A DNA stretch of 64,000 nt from Amaranthus tricolor (taxonomy: Eukaryota > Streptophyta > Magnoliopsida > Caryophyllales > Amaranthaceae). This document shows, one piece after another, positions 12,140 through 25,135 of this stretch. The translations under genes were made by a program, and so were the position numbers. Location: positions 5,347,201 through 5,411,200 of the forward strand of contig NC_080063.1 of the NCBI RefSeq assembly GCF_026212465.1, given 5' to 3'. The notes beneath the pieces were generated by a model. It saw only the letters and a list, made by a program, of their open reading frames with translations. It did not search any database and was not told the origin of the DNA. Position 1 is the stretch's first letter. Every line of letters begins with the position of its first letter.

Positions 12140-15100
12140 TTAACGAATCTTTAATCTTCTGATAGAAACTTGTTTGGCAATGGAGCGTCTTTTATCTTTA
12201 AAATTGGACAGCTCTTCTAAAACTTTGGATCTTTGTTTGTTCAAATCAGATAACAATAAAGATCCGGCAATCTTAACTCTTGCCACATGTCTCAATGGAG
12301 CCTACATAAAAAGAAAATACATTTAGTTTGAATCTTTTAATTAGAATGTCATTCAAAAAAAATACATTTAAAAATAATATTAAGAAGAAAAATCGTAACT
12401 GCATTCAATATTGGACACTGGAAATCAACTGTTCCCTCGAAAAACAGCATGCTCATCATCATAAATACATCACTTTCAATGTTTGTCCTAGCAGTCATTT
12501 TCCAATCGGTGGGAACTCGTTCCATTTTCCATAATGGAATAACATGAGTAGCTTGCATCTTATCATCAAAAATTGTTGACAACAAATCTTTCTACAAAAG
12601 TTTCATTTAAATATTTATTAATAAATATTTCATAATCTTAGCAACATAGGCAAAAGGTTTTTCAGGATAATAAAATGCTACACATACCATAGTGTCACCG
12701 AGCTTTCTAATTTCTTCTTCTGAAACAGCAGTATGGTTCACATTGTCTATCCATTGAACCATTCTTAACTTCATATTCAGAAGAAGTAAGAAGTACTGAC
12801 TGCCTTTCAATATCGGGACAACAATCTGTATATTATATATCACTGAATCAATAAATATATCTAAAAAAAAGTGACTGCACAAGTACTAACTACCTATTAG
12901 TAGCTATAACAACTAAAATAGTGACTATATAAGCCAATCAATCATTAAAAAAATATCTTACCAGATCAAACTTAGTCAAATCAACTTGGTTGAAATCCAC
13001 CCATTTGACCCAAGAATCACAAATTAAATCAATTTGTTCAGAACCACCATTATTATTAAAATCCAACAAAGCAAGCTGTAAAAAAAAAACAATGAAATAA
13101 CTAAAAATAATTCAAAATAAAAGAAAAGTAATTTAGAATAAAAATGACAAAAAACGTACACTAGAACTAGCACTAAAGAAGAACTTTTTTGAAGATTGCT
13201 TGTTCTTTTCATTTTCATTGAGCAATAAACACCAACAATCCACAACAGAAACATGAGTACACTTTGAGGGATCCCCAAGAGTATAAAACTCTTCCCTTTG
13301 AATCCTCAAATTGTCCTCATAATTAATGAGCAATTCACTGTCAAATAAAAAGGAATTAAATAAGTATAATAAAAAACAAAAATCACATAAAAAGAAAAAC
13401 CAAAAAAAAAGACTCACCTATTGTCAAAACATTGATCAGAAACAAAACAATAGTCAACTGTTTCTTGAAGTAACGAACCAAGTTGTCTCATATATTTTTT
13501 GTTTGACTTCAGCAGATGTGAAACATATGTAAATTTATCATTCACACCTCTGAAAGGAATGGAACACTTAGCCCTGCCATGTATTAATACATTCTCATAA
13601 CCATGGCTTTCAAAAACAGTGATATTATTTACAACATCATCATCACCCTCATCAGCAACATTATTTACAACATTATTTACAACTTGATCCAATTCAACCT
13701 CATCCACTACATCTACATCTACATCACCCTCATCAGCAACAAAAACCTCATTCACCATCCTGGGAATAGAGGTAACCCATTTAACCGTGTCAACTATCTC
13801 ATCGATAGTATTGAGCACGGTAGGATTCATGAAAAAACTTTGGGTTTCAGAAAAAGGTGTGGATGAGGTAGAAGGAACATCAGGAAAAGGGACAGGAGGA
13901 GAAGAAAATGAACGTTTTTGTTCTAAAAACAACTTAATTTTCTGCATGTAAAACTCGGAGACAACTTGAGTGTCTCTCCTCATCAGCATCAGCAACTCAC
14001 ATATTTCCTACAAAAATAAGTAAAGATAAAGTTAAATGTTGTTCAAATTAAAAGTAACTATGTTCTTAAAATACTATGTTATGATTATTTTCCAAAAGTG
14101 AATGCTACTATGTTCTTAGAAAAAGATACTATGTTATCATTAAAAGTTACTATGACTGTGTATAGCTACTATGTTCTGTTTTGAAATTTTGAAAAATATT
14201 TTTTGCCAAGGTGAATGCTACTATGTTCTTAGAAAAAGATACTATGTTGTGATTAAAAGTTACTATGACAATGTATAGCTACTGTGTTCTATTTTGAAAA
14301 TTTGAAAAATGTTTGTTATACAGGAGAATGCTACTGTTTGATCATACTTACACTTACATACTTAAAATGCTACTGTGCATATCATTAAAATGTTATCATT
14401 AAAATGCTACTGTGTTTGATCATACTTAAAGATACAGGAGAATGCTACTTTGTTATCATACTTAAAATGTTTGTGATTAAAATGCTACTGTGTTTGATCA
14501 TACTTAAAGATACAGGAGAATGCTACTGTGTTATCATTAAAATGTTTGTTATACATAAATAAGTAAGATCATACTTACATCCTCAGCTACTTGGCGTATT
14601 TCAGAATTACGCATTGCATTTAACGGCAAGTGAAACTCAATTTTATCTTCGTCTTGCACTGTTTGATCTCTGAAGGGTTCTGCATTTACACTTGGTTGAC
14701 CAATATCAACGTTGTTCACCTTTAACCCAACAGCTTGACCATACTCAAAAACCATCGTCTGACTCACGGGATATGTACTCAAAATTAAACCACTGCCAAA
14801 ATGATTAGCAGATGTTTCCTCCTTAATACAATCTACAAGCCAACCAAGCATTGCAGATGGATTTCTACATAACTTTAAATCAAGAAGGCCACCAAAACCA
14901 ATCTCTCTCACTGAGATTTTTTGTTTCTCAGTGAATCCCTTCATCAATTTGATCAATTGAGAAGGTCTACTTTTTGTCTGGAATGTAGATCTCAACCTGC
15001 AACAACAAAAAAAATATACAATGTTCTTAGAAAAAGATACTATGTTATCAATAAAGGATACTATGACTATGAATAATTACAATGTTGATGACCTGGAATA

Positions 15101-15293
15101 CTTTGTTGGAATTACAATTTTGGAATTCAACATACCTTACAGACCTTTGTTGTACATTGTCAGTTTCCTCAGCTCTTCTCTTTCTTGTGTTGGAATTCAA
15201 ATGTAAATTAGAAGTGGAGGGAATATCAACTGGAATACTGCGACCTCGTTGATGACCTGACTTCGAAGTTGACGAACCTCTTGTTTTTGCCAT
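12140..15293 (-). CDS. Ulp1-protease-like MULE protein with altered catalytic residues
   Basis: Eight exons can be joined with canonical junctions and consistent phases: 15136-15293, 14579-14996, 13418-14007, 13160-13337, 12962-13075, 12688-12825, 12400-12591 and 12140-12301, giving 649 residues (MAKTRGSS to RRLKIR). The N-terminal part contains KGFTEKQKISVREIGFGG, the conserved opening of plant transposon-borne Ulp1-family proteins; exon 4 has the D-x-W-x-LLLN segment. The C-terminal part matches the C48 (SUMO-protease) fold: VVPILKGSQYFLLLLN, WIDN and TARTNIESDVFMMMS. The usual catalytic His before the aromatic residue is Gln 496, Asp 513 is kept, and the Cys position is Ser 572 with Asp in place of the following Gly. 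It should therefore lack protease activity. Such second genes are known in plant KI-MULEs; their function is unclear. Transcription runs toward the transposase gene. Confidence 0.75.
14040..14570 (+). repeat. TACTATG-type repeats in an intron of the Ulp1-like gene
   Basis: Two full units and a fragment (14095-14330) are followed by a degenerate array of shorter GAATGCTACT and AATGCTACTGTG units to about 14545. They lie in the intron between exons 2 and 3 (14008-14578), on the strand opposite to transcription. Another piece lies at 15015-15085 in the first intron. Confidence 0.85.
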
Positions 15294-15939
15294 GACAACT
15301 AAAAAAAAAAGTGATAATCGAAGATTTAAAAAACCAGAATTAAACCAAAAATAATATCAAAATGTCGAGACTAAAAAAATCAAAACATTTGAAGTAAAGT
15401 CGCAGAACAAGATGAAGAAATTAACCCTAAAAATCGAATGAAAATGAAAAGTCGCAGAACAAGATGAAAATCGAAGTAAAGCAGAGTAATATCAAATAAT
15501 ATCAACAGAAATTAACCCTAAATATCAAATACCAGAGTAATATACAAATAAACACCAAAAATCGAAGAAAATAAACCCTTAAATCAAGAACTGAAATACC
15601 TGAAATAAAATCCAAGAACGATTGAAGAACAATGAAAATGTCGAGATTCAAACGAAAGTAAAGCAGGATGGAACGGTTGAGATTCAAACGATTGAAGAAC
15701 AAATAAAATCCAAGAAAAATGAACGGGAGGAAGACGAAAATTCTTGAGGATGGAACGCAAAGAAAATGTCGAGAAAGTAAAGTAGGAGAGAGAAAAAAAA
15801 AATTCTTTATATATTGAACCGGTTAATCAATAAAAAACCGGTTCAAATTACATGAAAAATCCAAATTGAACCGCGTGCAACTATGAAAAAATGCTAATTA
15901 AATCTGTCCGTTGATCAAAAAAATGAATGGTTTAGATTA
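15294..15939 (-). other. Upstream region of the Ulp1-like gene
   Basis: This holds short repeated segments such as AATCGAAGTAAAG and CAAACGATTGAAGAACAA. Presumably it contains the promoter and leader; no specific signal was placed. Confidence 0.35.
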
Positions 15940-16274
<335 letters not shown>

Positions 16275-16277
<3 letters not shown>

Positions 16278-17839
16278 AAAACTCTCAATAGGGAGTGTTA
16301 CCGCCACATCTATTTCTAATAAAATAAATATAAGGCTTAACGACTAAGAAATAACTTAATAATTTAAATGCAATAAAGGGTCTTACAACATAAGAGAAGA
16401 CTGAAACGCAATCTATGTCTATAAAATAATTTAAACAACTAAAAAAAATTAAACTAAAATACGACTCTAATAAAAGCTATATTTCTAATTGATCTTCACT
16501 CCACGATGCCCACGCAATCAATAACCTGCAACATAAGAATGCAAGAAAAACATGGGAAAGACTCCCAAAATCAGAAAATTGAGTAATTCCAACTCCATCC
16601 CGTAAAACGATTAAGTTTGAAAATGATTTAAAAAATAAAATATAATCAAATTGAAAATAATTTTAGAAAATAATTAATAGCTGAGTTTAAAAGAAAAACA
16701 ATTTGAGAAAACAATATATATAATATCACATAAACCAATTTATTAATTTGATATTTAATAATGACAAACACATAATCAAATTTTTTAATTTGAGGGAACG
16801 AGATCGCCAGTAGGCCGAGGCTTTACCTCTATACCTACTTCATCAAGAGGTCGTCACCCCAAATAATTCAAAGCCAGCAGAGTAGTCTCAGGGAACCCTA
16901 GTGTGCACACTTCTTCTACTTGGATCACAACAAATAGAAGGAAGACCAAACATCGTATCAAGTATCAGAAATAATAATACCTGTCGGCAACTATACTAAC
17001 CAAACAGGGCAACCTGTTCATCGCCCTTATACTTAGATCACAACAGATATAAGAGCTTCATTTCCCCCGTGTTACACTTTACGTGATTTAATATATTTTA
17101 ATAATTAGTGGCGTGCACACAAACATATAATCAAACATATATTTTACATTTTATTTTATGATCCTAGGTTTTCCCAAGAAAAATATATCTCAAGAATATT
17201 CAATTGCAATATTAATATCATAATATTTTTCTCCCAAATTCAATCGCATTTAAAAACATCACTAAAATAATAATATAACCTTCATCAAAATAATAATATT
17301 ATAAGTATTTCCCTTTCAAATTAAACCGTATCTAATTTCGTTATCAAAATAATAATATAAATTTTATCAAAATAGTAATTATAAATTCAAGTTTGACAAA
17401 GATAATAGTAGATATAATTTGAGAATATATAAAACATAATATCATACAAAATAATGTCATATAAAATCATGCATTCTATTTAAACACATTAATTATCACT
17501 TAGCACATAATATTAACAGGATAGTCCTAATTAGATGGACATTGAGAATTACCTTGTCACGCGATCTTAGACAACGTACGCTCCTAATAATCTCTGTCTA
17601 CGAATTTGCTATCTTTAATATCGAAATCTTGCGTTTTCTTGACTGAATTTTAAGCAATTGGAAGATGGAGGAAGTAGTTTGTAAGAGAAAAGAAAAAGAA
17701 ATGTGAGTAATAATGTGAATGAATTAAAATTGGTTTAATTTATAATAGGTAAGTGAGGTTAGTTATAAGATTTAGAGGGAGAAGTGGGAAATTATTTATT
17801 AATGGGAAGTTTTTTTTAAAAAAATTTTTTTTTGAAATT

Positions 17840-17878
<39 letters not shown>

Positions 17879-17969
17879 TAAAAAAAAACAGATGTTACAT
17901 ATATTGTATGTACATAGATTTTTCTTTTAGAGGAAAACATAGTGTTTATTTATTTATTTATTAATTTAA
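16275..17969. other. Non-coding stretch with an unclassified repeat-like segment
   Basis: No gene is visible. A GC-richer island at 16795-17080 (GAGATCGCCAGTAGGCCGAG and following) stands out from AT-rich surroundings and has two similar halves (ACTTGGATCACAACAAATAG at 16919 and ACTTAGATCACAACAGATAT at 17032). It is probably part of an old dispersed repeat. An (ATT)n tract lies at 17847-17878. Confidence 0.5.
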
Positions 17970-18229
17970 TACTCCCTTCTATTTATCCTAATAGTTTCGT
18001 CTGACTTTTGATACTGTTCATTAATCACTTTTAACTTGTACTTTATTCTTAATTTATAACTTATAAGTGTGATCTTGTTTCATTCATTTCAATGCACAAA
18101 TCATTAATATATGAAACTTTTATAATTTTTAATAATATAAAATTAGAGATATTAATAATAGAATTATTGTATTAGTAAATGTGCCCAGGCAAATGAGACT
18201 AATGGGGTAAATACTAAATAGGAGGAGTT
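17970..18229. mobile_element. Stowaway-like MITE
   Basis: It begins TACTCCCTTCTATTTATCCT and ends in AAATACTAAATAGGAGGA, with AT-rich interior. Its inner sequence resembles the element at 18418. The right end is degenerate. Confidence 0.65.
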
Positions 18230-18417
18230 TAATAATGATATTTTCTCCTATTTACCATATTTGTCCTATTTATCTTTACATTCTATCCAATGTATTTTTT
18301 ATTTAAAGTATTTCTAATTTTATATAACTAAAAATTATAAAAAATCAATTTTAATGAAATTTACATTAAACAAATAAAACAATAATCTACTTGACTATGT
18401 TTTAAGTTAATAAATAG

Positions 18418-18682
18418 TACTCCCTTCTATTCACCTTAAGTGTCCCATTTACTTTTGAGATACTATTTATTTATCACTTTTAAATTGCATTTTATTATTA
18501 ATCTATAAGTTAAAACATAGTCATGTGAGATCTTATTTGATTCGTTTTGATGTAAAAGATTATTAATATCAACTTTTTATAATTTTTAATTATACATAAC
18601 TCGATATATTAAGGATTGAATAAGTGCATTGGATAGAGTGTATAAAGTAAATGAGACACTTAAGCTGAATAGGAGGGAGTAT
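18418..18682. mobile_element. Stowaway-like MITE
   Basis: The terminal inverted repeats TACTCCCTTCTATTCACCTT and AAGCTGAATAGGAGGGAGTA pair well, continuing through AAGTGTCCCATTTACTTT. TA is at both ends, as expected for Tc1/mariner-related MITEs. Confidence 0.85.
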
Positions 18683-18834
18683 TTAAAAATCAAATGAGAT
18701 AAATATAATGAATAGGATCAGATTCAGAGAGTTTCAACAATTGACCAGCTTTTATTAATTGACTAATTTATTGCAACACTCTAAATCCCGCTCTGTGCAT
18801 CACACTGAACTGTTTACATAGCTGAATAAACTAT

Positions 18835-19200
18835 TACTCCCTTCGTTCCTATTTGTTCTTCCTATTTGGATATTTCACAAAGATTAAGAAAAAGAGAATC
18901 TTTGGTGGTAGTGGGTATTATTTTAATTATATAATAGTGGGAAGTAAGGATTGCATTGGAAGTATAAGGTTGTAGTGGGTATTATTTTAATTAAATAGTA
19001 GTGTGAAGTAATGATTGTATTGGAAGTATGAGAGAGAAAATAATTATAAATAAAAGAAAATGGGTACATTAAAAGAAAAGGGGGATTTTAAGGGGTAAAA
19101 GTGAGATAAAAACTTTCTAAAAATAGAAAGTATTCTAAAGTGAAAGAACTTTTGAAACTACCCGTTATAGTAATGTGGAAGATCAAAAAGGAACGGAGGG

Positions 19201-19204
<4 letters not shown>
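18835..19204. mobile_element. Stowaway-like MITE
   Basis: The ends TACTCCCTTCGTTCCTATTT and AAAAAGGAACGGAGGGAGTA pair as inverted repeats. The interior contains a tandem duplication of about 65 bp (GTAGTGGGTATTATTTTAAT twice). A (TTA)n tract follows at 19203-19239. Confidence 0.85.
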
Positions 19205-19238
<34 letters not shown>

Positions 19239-19239
19239 G

Positions 19240-20736
19240 ATGAAAAATTATTCAAAATAATTCAATCTTTTACTAATTTTTCTATAATAATTTTAACTTT
19301 TGATTAAACATGAAGAGTCACAACTATAACGTGTGTTTGCTTAGAATGAACCAATTAAATTATAAAAAAATTAAAACTTATTAAAAAATTTTAAAAGAGA
19401 AAAATCAAGTAAGTTTATTTTTTGATATTAACTTTTAATTTTTAACCCTTTAAATTATTTATTTATTTATTTCTTATTTTAATAGCAATTAATCGGCAAA
19501 AATAGTCACTATTAAGACAATAATGTTTTTGTGTGAGTGACCCTAAAATACCCTAAAATTAGGATTATTTATAGTTAATTAAAAGTTGAGATTATTGTAG
19601 GAAAATCAATAAAATGTTGAATAATTGTAGGTTAATATTATTAGTATTATTATTATTCAACATTATCCTTTATTTTAGTATTTTTAACGCCAAACTATGT
19701 CATAGACACTTGACATGTGGCTATGATTATTTTTGCTTCATAGTTTTGTCCTGAATCCAAAACCCATAGAAGCACAGGCGAGTTCATCTTTCACTCTAAG
19801 CCAAAAGGTATGCTATTTCTGAAATTCTATTGTACTACTGAGCAATTACCTGAATTCATTTCAATTATTTATGCTAATCAAATGTTAATTTTATCTAAGT
19901 AGTTTGTAGAGTTGTTCTATTTGAGTTCGTAATATTTCAATTTTTTCAAAGCAGAAATCAATTTATTTTTCATTTTAATTGTTCAATATAATGATTGTGT
20001 TCTTCTTTGTGTTAATAACAGCAATAAGATTGTGGTTTTTGAAATGAGAAGATACAATTATTGGTGAAATTGAAGAAATCGATTCCGCAATTTCAGATTG
20101 CGAACTTAAATTAGTTGTAGAAATTGCGAAAATCAATGATTATTCTAAAGAATTAGGTTAATAGCAAGTGTTTTCCGATGAATGGTGAGAACTCGAGAAA
20201 CAATGAGTTATCCTTCCGTCCTTTGCTGTGGATAGTTTTACTCCCACTTTATGATTTTGAATTTCAATTCGATGAAGATTGAGAAATGTTGGTGCAGTAG
20301 GAACTAGGAAGTGAATAAAGGTATAAATACAATTATAATCTGTGAAGTGCTTGTTTAAACATTAATTATTTTAGTTTGTATTATATGTTATTATTTATAA
20401 ACATAGTCCTTGTTTGCTCAACTCATTTGGCCTGTTGATTGATGACTCCCTTTGATGGATGTTGAGCTGCAACCCGCCCCTTACCCGCTAAGTTATACTA
20501 TTGCCCCGCATATGTAGACTTTTGGGTTTTGTATGCTCTTGTATCTCAAAATTGATTGAAGTACTCTTATGAAATGGAGTTGTGGCAGCTTTATGAAGCA
20601 CTGGAGTGTAAATGGTAGTAAATTGTATTCTAATAACCCTTTGGTAATAACCTAAAAAACCCACACAAAGCACAAGGGGAACCCTCGTGAGAGCCAAAAG
20701 ATCCAAAATTAATGCAAGCAAAAAGTTCTCAATCCT
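19240..20736. other. Non-coding stretch with exon-like remnants
   Basis: No complete gene is seen. The segment 19730-20170 has leader-like composition, a possible donor at AAAAGGTATGC and a later stretch that reads as IDSAISDCELKLVVEIAK without an in-frame start. It could be a gene remnant disrupted by later insertions, or chance. Confidence 0.3.
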
Positions 20737-21565
20737 TGTAACGAGAGCTAGATTAGAGTTTGAAGTACAAAACTCAAACTCTTATATCGAACAAATTATT
20801 CTTTTAATGAAATGACAATGTAAGTAGGAATAAAATACAATAAAAAATACAATGATGTACGAGTTCACTCAACTTGGGCTACGTCTTTGGAGGTGTGCAG
20901 TATCTTGTTTATATTATAATAATCGAGTTTGAAAGAACTTTTACAATGAAGAATTACAATAGAGAATAGAATAGAAGAATAAGACTTTGCGTTTAGGTCT
21001 ATGGGTTATTTTGTGGACGATTGTAATGAGCATATGAGCTCTCTATTTATAGAGTCTAAGTACTAAATGTATTACATAAATCATGAGAAATTAAAGTCAT
21101 AACAGCTGCAAGCATTCCAATTGAAAAAACAACATTCAAGCCATTCTGACAACCCTGGTCGTTTGAGCCAACACAGTGCTCGTTCGGGTAGGATCTTCTA
21201 ATACTCACTGGATGCAGCACACTGAAGTGCTCATTAGAGCCACTTAGGCGCTCGTTCGACCGCAGGCTTCTAGAATTTACTGTCTGCTTTTGATCTTGCG
21301 CCTCATTCAAGGCTAAGTACTTTCTTCAGTTGCCTTGTTTGAGCACCTTGTGCAGAATCAAACTCTTGGACTTCTACGCTTCCTCATTAAGTACATTCAT
21401 CATGCATCACAAAACTCACCATTACTCACCATCATAATCACATGTTTAAGACAAATCTTCAATGCAATCATAGCTTCATGCATTAACATACACTTAAACA
21501 CTCTTAAACACACACTCTTAATGTGCACCCTTAATGCACACACTTAATGGTGCACTCAAGCCGCA
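20737..21565 (-). mobile_element. Solo LTR, copy 1 (retrotransposon, minus orientation)
   Basis: This resembles 58690-59525 throughout: an ACAATGAAG..TTACAAT block, ATGAGCTCTCTATTTATAG, repeated GCTCGTTCG motifs, CCTTGTTTGAGCA, and a tail of CACTTAA/ATGCACAC motifs. On the minus strand CTATAAATAGAGAGCTCAT looks like an LTR TATA box. No internal retrotransposon genes adjoin it. Ends are approximate. Confidence 0.65.
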
Positions 21566-21671
21566 ATTGACACTAATAATTGGAATGTAATTGGGTAAAC
21601 AATGCCAAATCAAAAGGAGATCTTACAAGCTTACGTAAAAACATGCCTATAGGAAATGTTATTAAAATTGT

Positions 21672-21918
21672 TGTAAGGAACGGGAGAGGTCACCACGACA
21701 CTCATTAGATCACCAACTCGAGACAATCCTTCAAATATCCAAACCAATCAACCCAAAATATCACTCAACAAGAATATGAAATGTGGACAGCAATATTTCA
21801 GTCAAAAAGCATCAATAATAAGCGGAATAAGATGCAAGCAACACACACAAATTATACGTGAAAAACCCCTTCGATGTGATGGATAAAAGCCACGGGACCT
21901 CTTGAGGAGTCCACCCCT
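21672..21918 (-). repeat. Truncated 3' LTR of the Copia element
   Basis: This matches 23527-23774 with about 11 differences that I count over 245 bp. Integrase codons begin directly after it. Confidence 0.9.
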
Positions 21919-23490
21919 TCGAGTAGCATCATCGATGAAAGTGACAAAATATCTATTGCCCCAAGGGATTCAACTTCAATGGGACCACAAACATCGGAGT
22001 GTACTAACTCCAACTTGGCTTATTTTTTAGTAGACTTTCTGGAAAAGGAAGCTCTATGCTGCTTTCCTGCCAAACAATGATCACAAGGGTCTAGAGAAAC
22101 AGTTTTATCAACAGGAATCAATGTTTTACCTGCTAGAAGTTTTAATCCCTTGTCACTCATATGTCCCAATCTTCGATGCCACAAGTTAGGAGAGTTCTTC
22201 TCTTCCACTGCATTAAGCTCACCAGAACATACACTCAAATATGTCTTGTACAAAGAGCAACACAACTCACCCCGTGCTACCGTCATCGAACCCTTAGACA
22301 ACTTCCACTTACCATCACCAAAAGTATGTCGGAAACCCTCTAAATCAAGAACATTGGCAGACAACAAATTAAAGCGTAGATCGGGAATATGGCGCACATT
22401 CTTCAATGTAAGCATGCAACAAACACTTGTCTTCACACGAATATCACCTAACCCAACAATGCTTGCTGAGCTCTGATTTCCCATCTTCACACTACCAAAA
22501 TCACCATACTTGTAGTTTATGAAGTACTCTCTTTTGGGAACACAATGGTATGAATCACCTGTATCTACTAACCATCCTATGTCTGAACCATCAACATGAT
22601 GGCACTCACTAGTTGCACAAATCAAAGTGACCTCATCATCACCCTTAGAAGCTGTTGCTGTAGTATTTTTATCATCTCCCTCCTTTTGTGAATCATTCTT
22701 CTTTCTCTGTTCCTTTTTCAAACGAAAACAATACTTTTTGATATGACCAGACTTCTTGCAGTAGTGGCATGTAGTCTCATTTCTTCCATTACTGAATTTG
22801 GACCTACTCCTTGAGTTATCGCGACCTTTAGGGCCCTTACTCTTACCTCTTCCTCTGTTCTCAACAACAAGAGCATGTGAATTATCAACTCCCATCTCCT
22901 TCCTTCTAATTTTTTTCATTAAACATGCTATCTTTGATCACATCCAAAGATAACACGCCATCAGGAGCAAAGTTACTAATAGTCACAACCAAGGTCTCCC
23001 AACTATCTGGTAAAGAACTCAACAAGAACAAAGCTTGCAACTCATCATCAAGAACAACTTTCATAGTGGTCAACTTGTTAATTATATCCTGAAAGTCATT
23101 AAGATGCTCAGAAACAGACTTTCCACTTTTCAATTTCAAATTAACAAGTCTTTTCATCAATGAAGCTTTATCATGAGCGGCCTTTCTTTCACAAAGGCCT
23201 TCCAACTTCCACAATTCATAAGGGTCGGACTCTTGTGACACATGGTTGAATATGCTAATATCGACCCATTTCCTAATTGTGCCCAAAGTCTTTCTTTTCA
23301 ACTTTTCCCAATCTTTAACTTCCATTTTATCCGGTTTAGATGGTTTGGAAATACTACCATCTGGATTAGTAACAAATTCAATTGGGTCAAACAAGTCCTT
23401 GCAATATAGCAAGTCTTCCATTATAGGTCTCCAAATTGAATAGTTAGTTGATGTCAATTTAACCATCGAGCTACTACTACTCGACTCCAT
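21919..23490 (-). pseudogene. Copia gag-pol remnant
   Basis: Gag starts at ATG 23490 (MESSSSSSMVKLTSTNYSIW). An extra A in an A-run near 22915 shifts the frame. The second frame (22020-22919) carries a CCHC knuckle CHYCKKSGHIKKYC, a protease motif WLVDTGDSYHC (DTG kept, but Asp in place of the usual Ala), and the GAG-pre-integrase segment LWHRRLGHMSDKGL with DPCDHC. A TAA stop precedes LELVHSDVCGP of the integrase core, and another one-base shift precedes RYFVTFIDDAT. The chain ends at the deletion junction near 21918. Confidence 0.9.
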
Positions 23491-23510
23491 AATGTGATTA
23501 TATTAACCAC

Positions 23511-23523
23511 GGCTCTGATACCA
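23511..23523 (-). promoter_or_regulatory. Primer-binding site of the Copia element
   Basis: The reverse complement reads TGGTATCAGAGCC, three bases inside the 5' LTR boundary. Confidence 0.9.
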
Positions 23524-23526
23524 AGT

Positions 23527-24308
23527 TGTAAGGAACGGGAGAGGTCACTATGACACTCACTAGATCACCAACTCGAGATAATCCTTCAAATATCCAAACC
23601 AATCAACCCAAAATATCACTCAACAAGAATATGAAATATGGAAAGCAATATTTCGGTCACAAAGCATCAATAATAAGCGGAATAAGATGCAAGCAACACA
23701 CACAAATTATACGTGGAAAACCCCTTCGATGTGAAGGATAAAAACCACGGGACCTCTTGAGGAGTCCACCCTTAATATTCTCTTATTGATGATAAAATTG
23801 AGGGTAAAATGAACCCATTGTAGTTCACAACAATCTACAGCCCACCAACAACAATAAACAATAAGAGATTGGAATTAGAGAGCAACAGAAGTAGAAAACA
23901 CCCCAAAACAACACTTCTGTCTAGAGACAACTGTGACCTAACTAGAGCTCACAACAACGATCCACCTGTTCAAAATGAAGCTCTTGATGTCAGAAACAAG
24001 CTGCCAAAATTTGTGATTGATCTAACGATGCAATTTCCGGCAACAGACAGATTACTGAAGCCTGCCCTCAAAACTCCGAAAATGAAAACCTCACTTTTCT
24101 CTCTATTTTGTGTGTGTTCTTGAAAACTACTCACCCTCTCTTGGTTACATGTTTACCACAAGATAACCCCTTTAAAACTTCTAGAGGAAGTCACAACTTA
24201 AGTCTCTAAATTAGACTTAATCCAAGCTAGTAAAATGTAATAAAAATGGACCAACCAAGTGGACCAAAACAAGAAACATTTTACTTCAATTGGGCTGGAC
24301 CCATAACA
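23527..24308 (-). repeat. 5' LTR of the Copia element
   Basis: This is about 782 bp, beginning TGTTATGGG and ending CCTTACA on the minus strand. It is full length, unlike the 3' LTR. Confidence 0.85.
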
Positions 24309-24313
24309 ATTGT

Positions 24314-25135
24314 GATATGTATAGCTCGATAAAATCGTCCATAGAACAGTTGGAATCGCATGAAGTTGCTGAAATTGCATTTTGTTTTTGTTTTGATGAT
24401 TCCAACAAACCTTAAAAATCTTAGTCAAATGGGCTAGCATTTGATAAATAAATCCTAGCCCACTCCATTTTCGTTCATTTTTTGATTCACGCCCGAGTCT
24501 GGTTTCATTTTCTCATTGTTTATTGCCATTTTCTTCTAATACAACCAACACGAGCTTCGATTCATCTTAATCCAATCTCCGCCATTTTGAACTTATTTTT
24601 CTTTTCCATTTTCGCTCATTCTTCTACGCCATTCCTGTAAGTGGTTTTTCATTCATTGTCGATCTTTGATTTAGTTTGTAGATGATTTTTGATTTCATTT
24701 TGTATCTCACGGTTGATTTCACGATCTTGTACTTTCGCCTCAGCTCTTTGTATTCTTCACCGCCGTAATTTTTGTTTTTGTTGATTTATATTTTTTTTGT
24801 TGATTTCGTTTGTACTTTTAATTTATATAATTTTTTGTTGATTTCATTTTTATTTGGTTTTGTATAAATTTAATTTCCTTTGATAGAGTTTTCTTCTTCA
24901 CCGCCATTATCTATAATTTTTTTATTGATTTCATTTTAATTTCATTCTCTAATTGATTTTGTTGATTTCATGATTTGCCTATGTAATTTTAATTTTAATT
25001 TTGATTCCAATTCTGTAATTGATATCATTATTTTGATGAGTATGAGTTGTCTGATATTAATTTTGCTCATGAGTATTTGTTTCTAATCTTAATCATTTTA
25101 TGATCTATGTTTTTTTTTTTTTTGTTAAATAAGAA
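24314..25135 (+). other. Leader-like non-coding DNA upstream of a hAT remnant
   Basis: From about 24470 the sequence is T-rich and pyrimidine-rich with repeated TTGATTTC and TTTGTTGATT stretches, as in leaders and first introns of plant hAT elements. No separate gene is seen. Confidence 0.4.

Larger units (their letters stand above)
21672..24308 (-). mobile_element. Copia retrotransposon with a large internal deletion
   Basis: The element runs on the minus strand and is flanked by the direct repeat ATTGT (21667-21671 and 24309-24313), a 5-bp target duplication. The 5' LTR is 23527-24308. The primer-binding site lies at 23511-23523, followed by gag, protease and the start of integrase. Integrase sequence then joins directly to the last 245 bp or so of the 3' LTR (21672 to about 21918). 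The rest of integrase, reverse transcriptase, RNase H and most of the 3' LTR are missing. Confidence 0.9.

Noticed and set aside
16795..17080. GC-richer island as a gene or RNA
   Set aside because: No open frame, no conserved RNA structure recognised; more like part of an unclassified dispersed repeat.
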